DNA of 61,980 bases from an uncultured Desulfobacterales bacterium. GTDB taxonomy: Bacteria > Desulfobacterota > Desulfobacteria > Desulfobacterales > UBA11574. Within the stretch, counting starts at the first letter, position 1, and each line of letters starts with the position of its first letter. The stretch spans positions 1 through 61,980 of the forward strand of contig CALLDL010000055.1 in assembly GCA_937998305.1 (NCBI GenBank). Reading direction: 5' to 3'. The notes under the pieces are model-generated. The model saw nothing but the letters and a program-made list of their open reading frames with translations, did not search any database and was not told the origin of the DNA. The position numbers were made by a program, and so were the translations under genes. Below are positions 60,749 through 61,980 of the stretch, in pieces.

Positions 60749-61516
60749 TTAGAAAGTTCCGAGACGACGGGGCCGTCTGTGAATTCTCTTAGACTCGTTC
60801 TTGAGCGGCCGGCGCGGCTCGCCGCCACCGGGGGGTAAGACAATCTCGTCCTCCGAAGCGACCCATACAAATCGTGACTGCGATTTGCTCCCCTTGTAGG
60901 CGGAGACCCGGAAACGGCGCACATGGAAGCCGCAACTCATCAAGCGCTGCTCGAATTTCTTGCTCGGCTCAGCCGACCACACAGCCAGACACCCCTGTTC
61001 GCGCAGCGCGCGGCGACAGGCCCGAATTCCTTCACGACCGTACAGACGCCGGTTCGATGAATCTGTCATTGCACTGGGTCCATTGTCGATATCCAGCAGG
61101 ATCGCATCGAATTTGCCCTTGGAACGTGAGATAAGCTCGACGATATCGCCCGTCTTGAGGTCAACCCGTTCGTCCCCCAGCGGCTGGCCGTTGAGTTCTC
61201 CGAAAAACTCACGATTCCATTCGACTACAGCACTCAACAGTTCACCCACCACCACGTGGGCGTGGGGGCTGAGCATATCGAGAGCCTGGCGCAGGGTATA
61301 GCCCATACCCAAGCCGCCGATGAGTATGCTGGGCGCCTTGCGACCAGCCAGATGAGCGCAACCCAGCCGCGCAAGCGCCAGTTCTGACTCATGTTGGCGA
61401 CTGTGCATCAAATCCTGACCGTTGATCATGATCGAGAAATCACGGTCATGCTGATAAAGCACCATCTCGCCTCCGTCCGGGGTGCGGGTTGTAGCTATTC
61501 TTACTCTTGGTTTCAT
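60749..61516 (-). CDS. Spermidine synthase-like methyltransferase-fold protein
   Basis: About 255 residues with the polyamine aminopropyltransferase-like fold: HSRQHESELALARLG near the N-terminus, nucleotide-binding ILIGGLGMGYTLRQALDML, VVVGELLSAVVEWNREFF and DAILLDIDNGPSAM. The usual decarboxylated-SAM motifs are modified, so the substrate is uncertain and it may be a methyltransferase relative. The ATG at 61516 follows CAGGATGCCACC. Base composition is clearly GC-richer than the flanks, and a basic Arg-rich tail (RIHRRPRRLG) follows the fold. Together these point to acquisition from a different donor. Confidence 0.78.
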   Translation of the reverse strand: MKPRVRIATTRTPDGGEMVLYQHDRDFSIMINGQDLMHSRQHESELALARLGCAHLAGRKAPSILIGGLGMGYTLRQALDMLSPHAHVVVGELLSAVVEWNREFFGELNGQPLGDERVDLKTGDIVELISRSKGKFDAILLDIDNGPSAMTDSSNRRLYGREGIRACRRALREQGCLAVWSAEPSKKFEQRLMSCGFHVRRFRVSAYKGSKSQSRFVWVASEDEIVLPPGGGEPRRPLKNESKRIHRRPRRLGTF

Positions 61517-61836
61517 GGTGGCATCCTGGTGGTGGCAAGTGACAGGTGGCAACTGGCAGAGATACCTAAGTCGCGTTCCGGTTGTTGGCAGCCATAGCCT
61601 GTGCTCACTCTTTTCGGGTTGATTGTAATAACAGTGTACTGTTTTTCGGGTGGTTCCAAACCCGCAACTTCATCGGGAACGAAACCGGCCCCCAGGTTCT
61701 GGTAAAAGGCGATGCCCGCTTCGCTCTCGTGGTCCACTATCCATCGGACAATATGACATCCTGATTCCCAGGCAAAATAGTCGCTTATTATATTAGGGGC
61801 GTGCCGGCAGTCTCCAAACCCAATTCTTCTTGTCTG
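61513..61836 (-). pseudogene. C-terminal fragment of a GNAT acetyltransferase
   Basis: The minus-strand frame reads YFAWESGCHIVRWIVDHESE followed by AGIAFYQNLGAGFVPDEVAG, the last third of a GNAT fold (motif B with a conserved Tyr and LGA), then TVITINPKRV. There is no start codon or acetyl-CoA loop upstream. The frame is bounded at 61837 by the stop codon of the next gene. It therefore looks like a decayed remnant, and its GC content matches the adjacent spermidine-synthase-like gene. Confidence 0.55.
61530..61557. repeat. Two tandem 14-bp repeats
   Basis: GGTGGCAAGTGACA and GGTGGCAACTGGCA lie in tandem (12 of 14 identical) just upstream of the spermidine-synthase-like gene on its strand. 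Short GTGGCAA tandem repeats are common recombination scars. Confidence 0.5.
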
Positions 61837-61980
61837 TTAACTCAATTCAGTTACAGGCGAAAAATTATCACAATCATCGCAATATTTTTCCAGGGCTTTA
61901 TGATAGTCTTTTTGTTTTAACGCGTAGAGGTTTTCATTCCAAGATGGTCCGTCTTTTTGTCCTAACAATTCAAGTAATTC
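61837..61980 (-). CDS. Partial gene, C-terminal 47 codons of an unrecognised protein
   Basis: The minus strand is open from the window edge to a TAA at 61837-61839 and encodes a hydrophilic tail with KDGPSWNENLYALKQKDYHK and CDDCDNFSPVTELS. A CxxC near the end could bind metal. Composition returns to the AT-rich level of the rest of the window. I do not recognise the family. The start lies outside the window. Confidence 0.45.
   Translation of the reverse strand, partial: ELLELLGQKDGPSWNENLYALKQKDYHKALEKYCDDCDNFSPVTELS

Noticed and set aside
1-61980. tRNA, rRNA, CRISPR arrays, prophage or complete transposases
   Set aside because: No cloverleaf-like T-loop sequences, regularly spaced repeats or transposase motifs were noticed in a read by eye; a tRNAscan, CRISPR finder or IS search could still add weak candidates.

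Overview
The window looks like a chromosomal segment of a sulfate-reducing Desulfobacterota bacterium (Desulfobacteraceae-like), moderately AT-rich. The lineage is inferred from gene content: hcp with a divergent HcpR-type regulator, multihaem c-type cytochromes, an HdrC-HdrB-HdrA set with a double-length HdrA, a Fur-FeoA fusion, many NtrC-family regulators and several families of small palindromic repeats. There are no rRNA, tRNA, CRISPR or complete transposase genes.

Layout. 0-3.1 kb: zinc-ribbon fragment, hcp, hcpR-like regulator and an AhpD/CMD-like protein. 3.2-7.0 kb: DUF6125-like protein, membrane protein, and a haem-c sensor kinase divergent from an OmpR-type regulator. 7.1-10.5 kb: ModE-like winged helix, mobB, and a NapC/NirT plus octahaem HAO-family pair. 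With hcp this suggests nitrite/hydroxylamine/NO handling. 11-16.2 kb: SQR-like flavoprotein with DUF1641, a lone cNMP-binding domain, a CBS pair and a RACo-like ferredoxin/ASKHA protein. 16.3-26.6 kb: housekeeping genes (cysE, YqaA-type, pcm, K+ channel, 5-FCL) and a tightly coupled serS-thrC-LysM-TPR operon.

26.6-35.9 kb: type IV pilus operon (xre-pilM-N-O-P-Q) and a divergent sensor kinase/sigma54 activator pair. Just downstream is an unannotated unit: three GGTTCA-N6-TGAACC-like dyads spaced exactly 78 bp, a canonical -24/-12 promoter, and a predicted transcript of about 73 nt. That transcript carries a perfect anti-Shine-Dalgarno heptamer (CCUCCUU) and ends in a strong terminator. I consider this predicted sigma54-driven small RNA the most interesting item here.

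35.9-45.4 kb: YfgM-like TPR protein, PfkB kinase, SH3 protein, PflX-like radical SAM protein, a feo operon led by a Fur-FeoA fusion, and a NorD-like VWA protein. 45.6-54.7 kb: B12-radical SAM gene, HTH/two-CW protein, hdrCBA and cysK, interspersed with three families of non-coding inverted-repeat elements. 55-59.8 kb: a second sigma54 unit, comprising a GcvH-like protein with two identical C-x12-C-x5-C-x2-C modules behind a -24/-12 promoter, convergent with a histidine kinase, NtrC-type regulator and archaemetzincin. 60-62 kb: DUF2059 protein, a GC-rich spermidine-synthase-like gene, a GNAT fragment and a partial gene at the edge.

All functions are assigned from sequence motifs and family knowledge. 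No database search was run.
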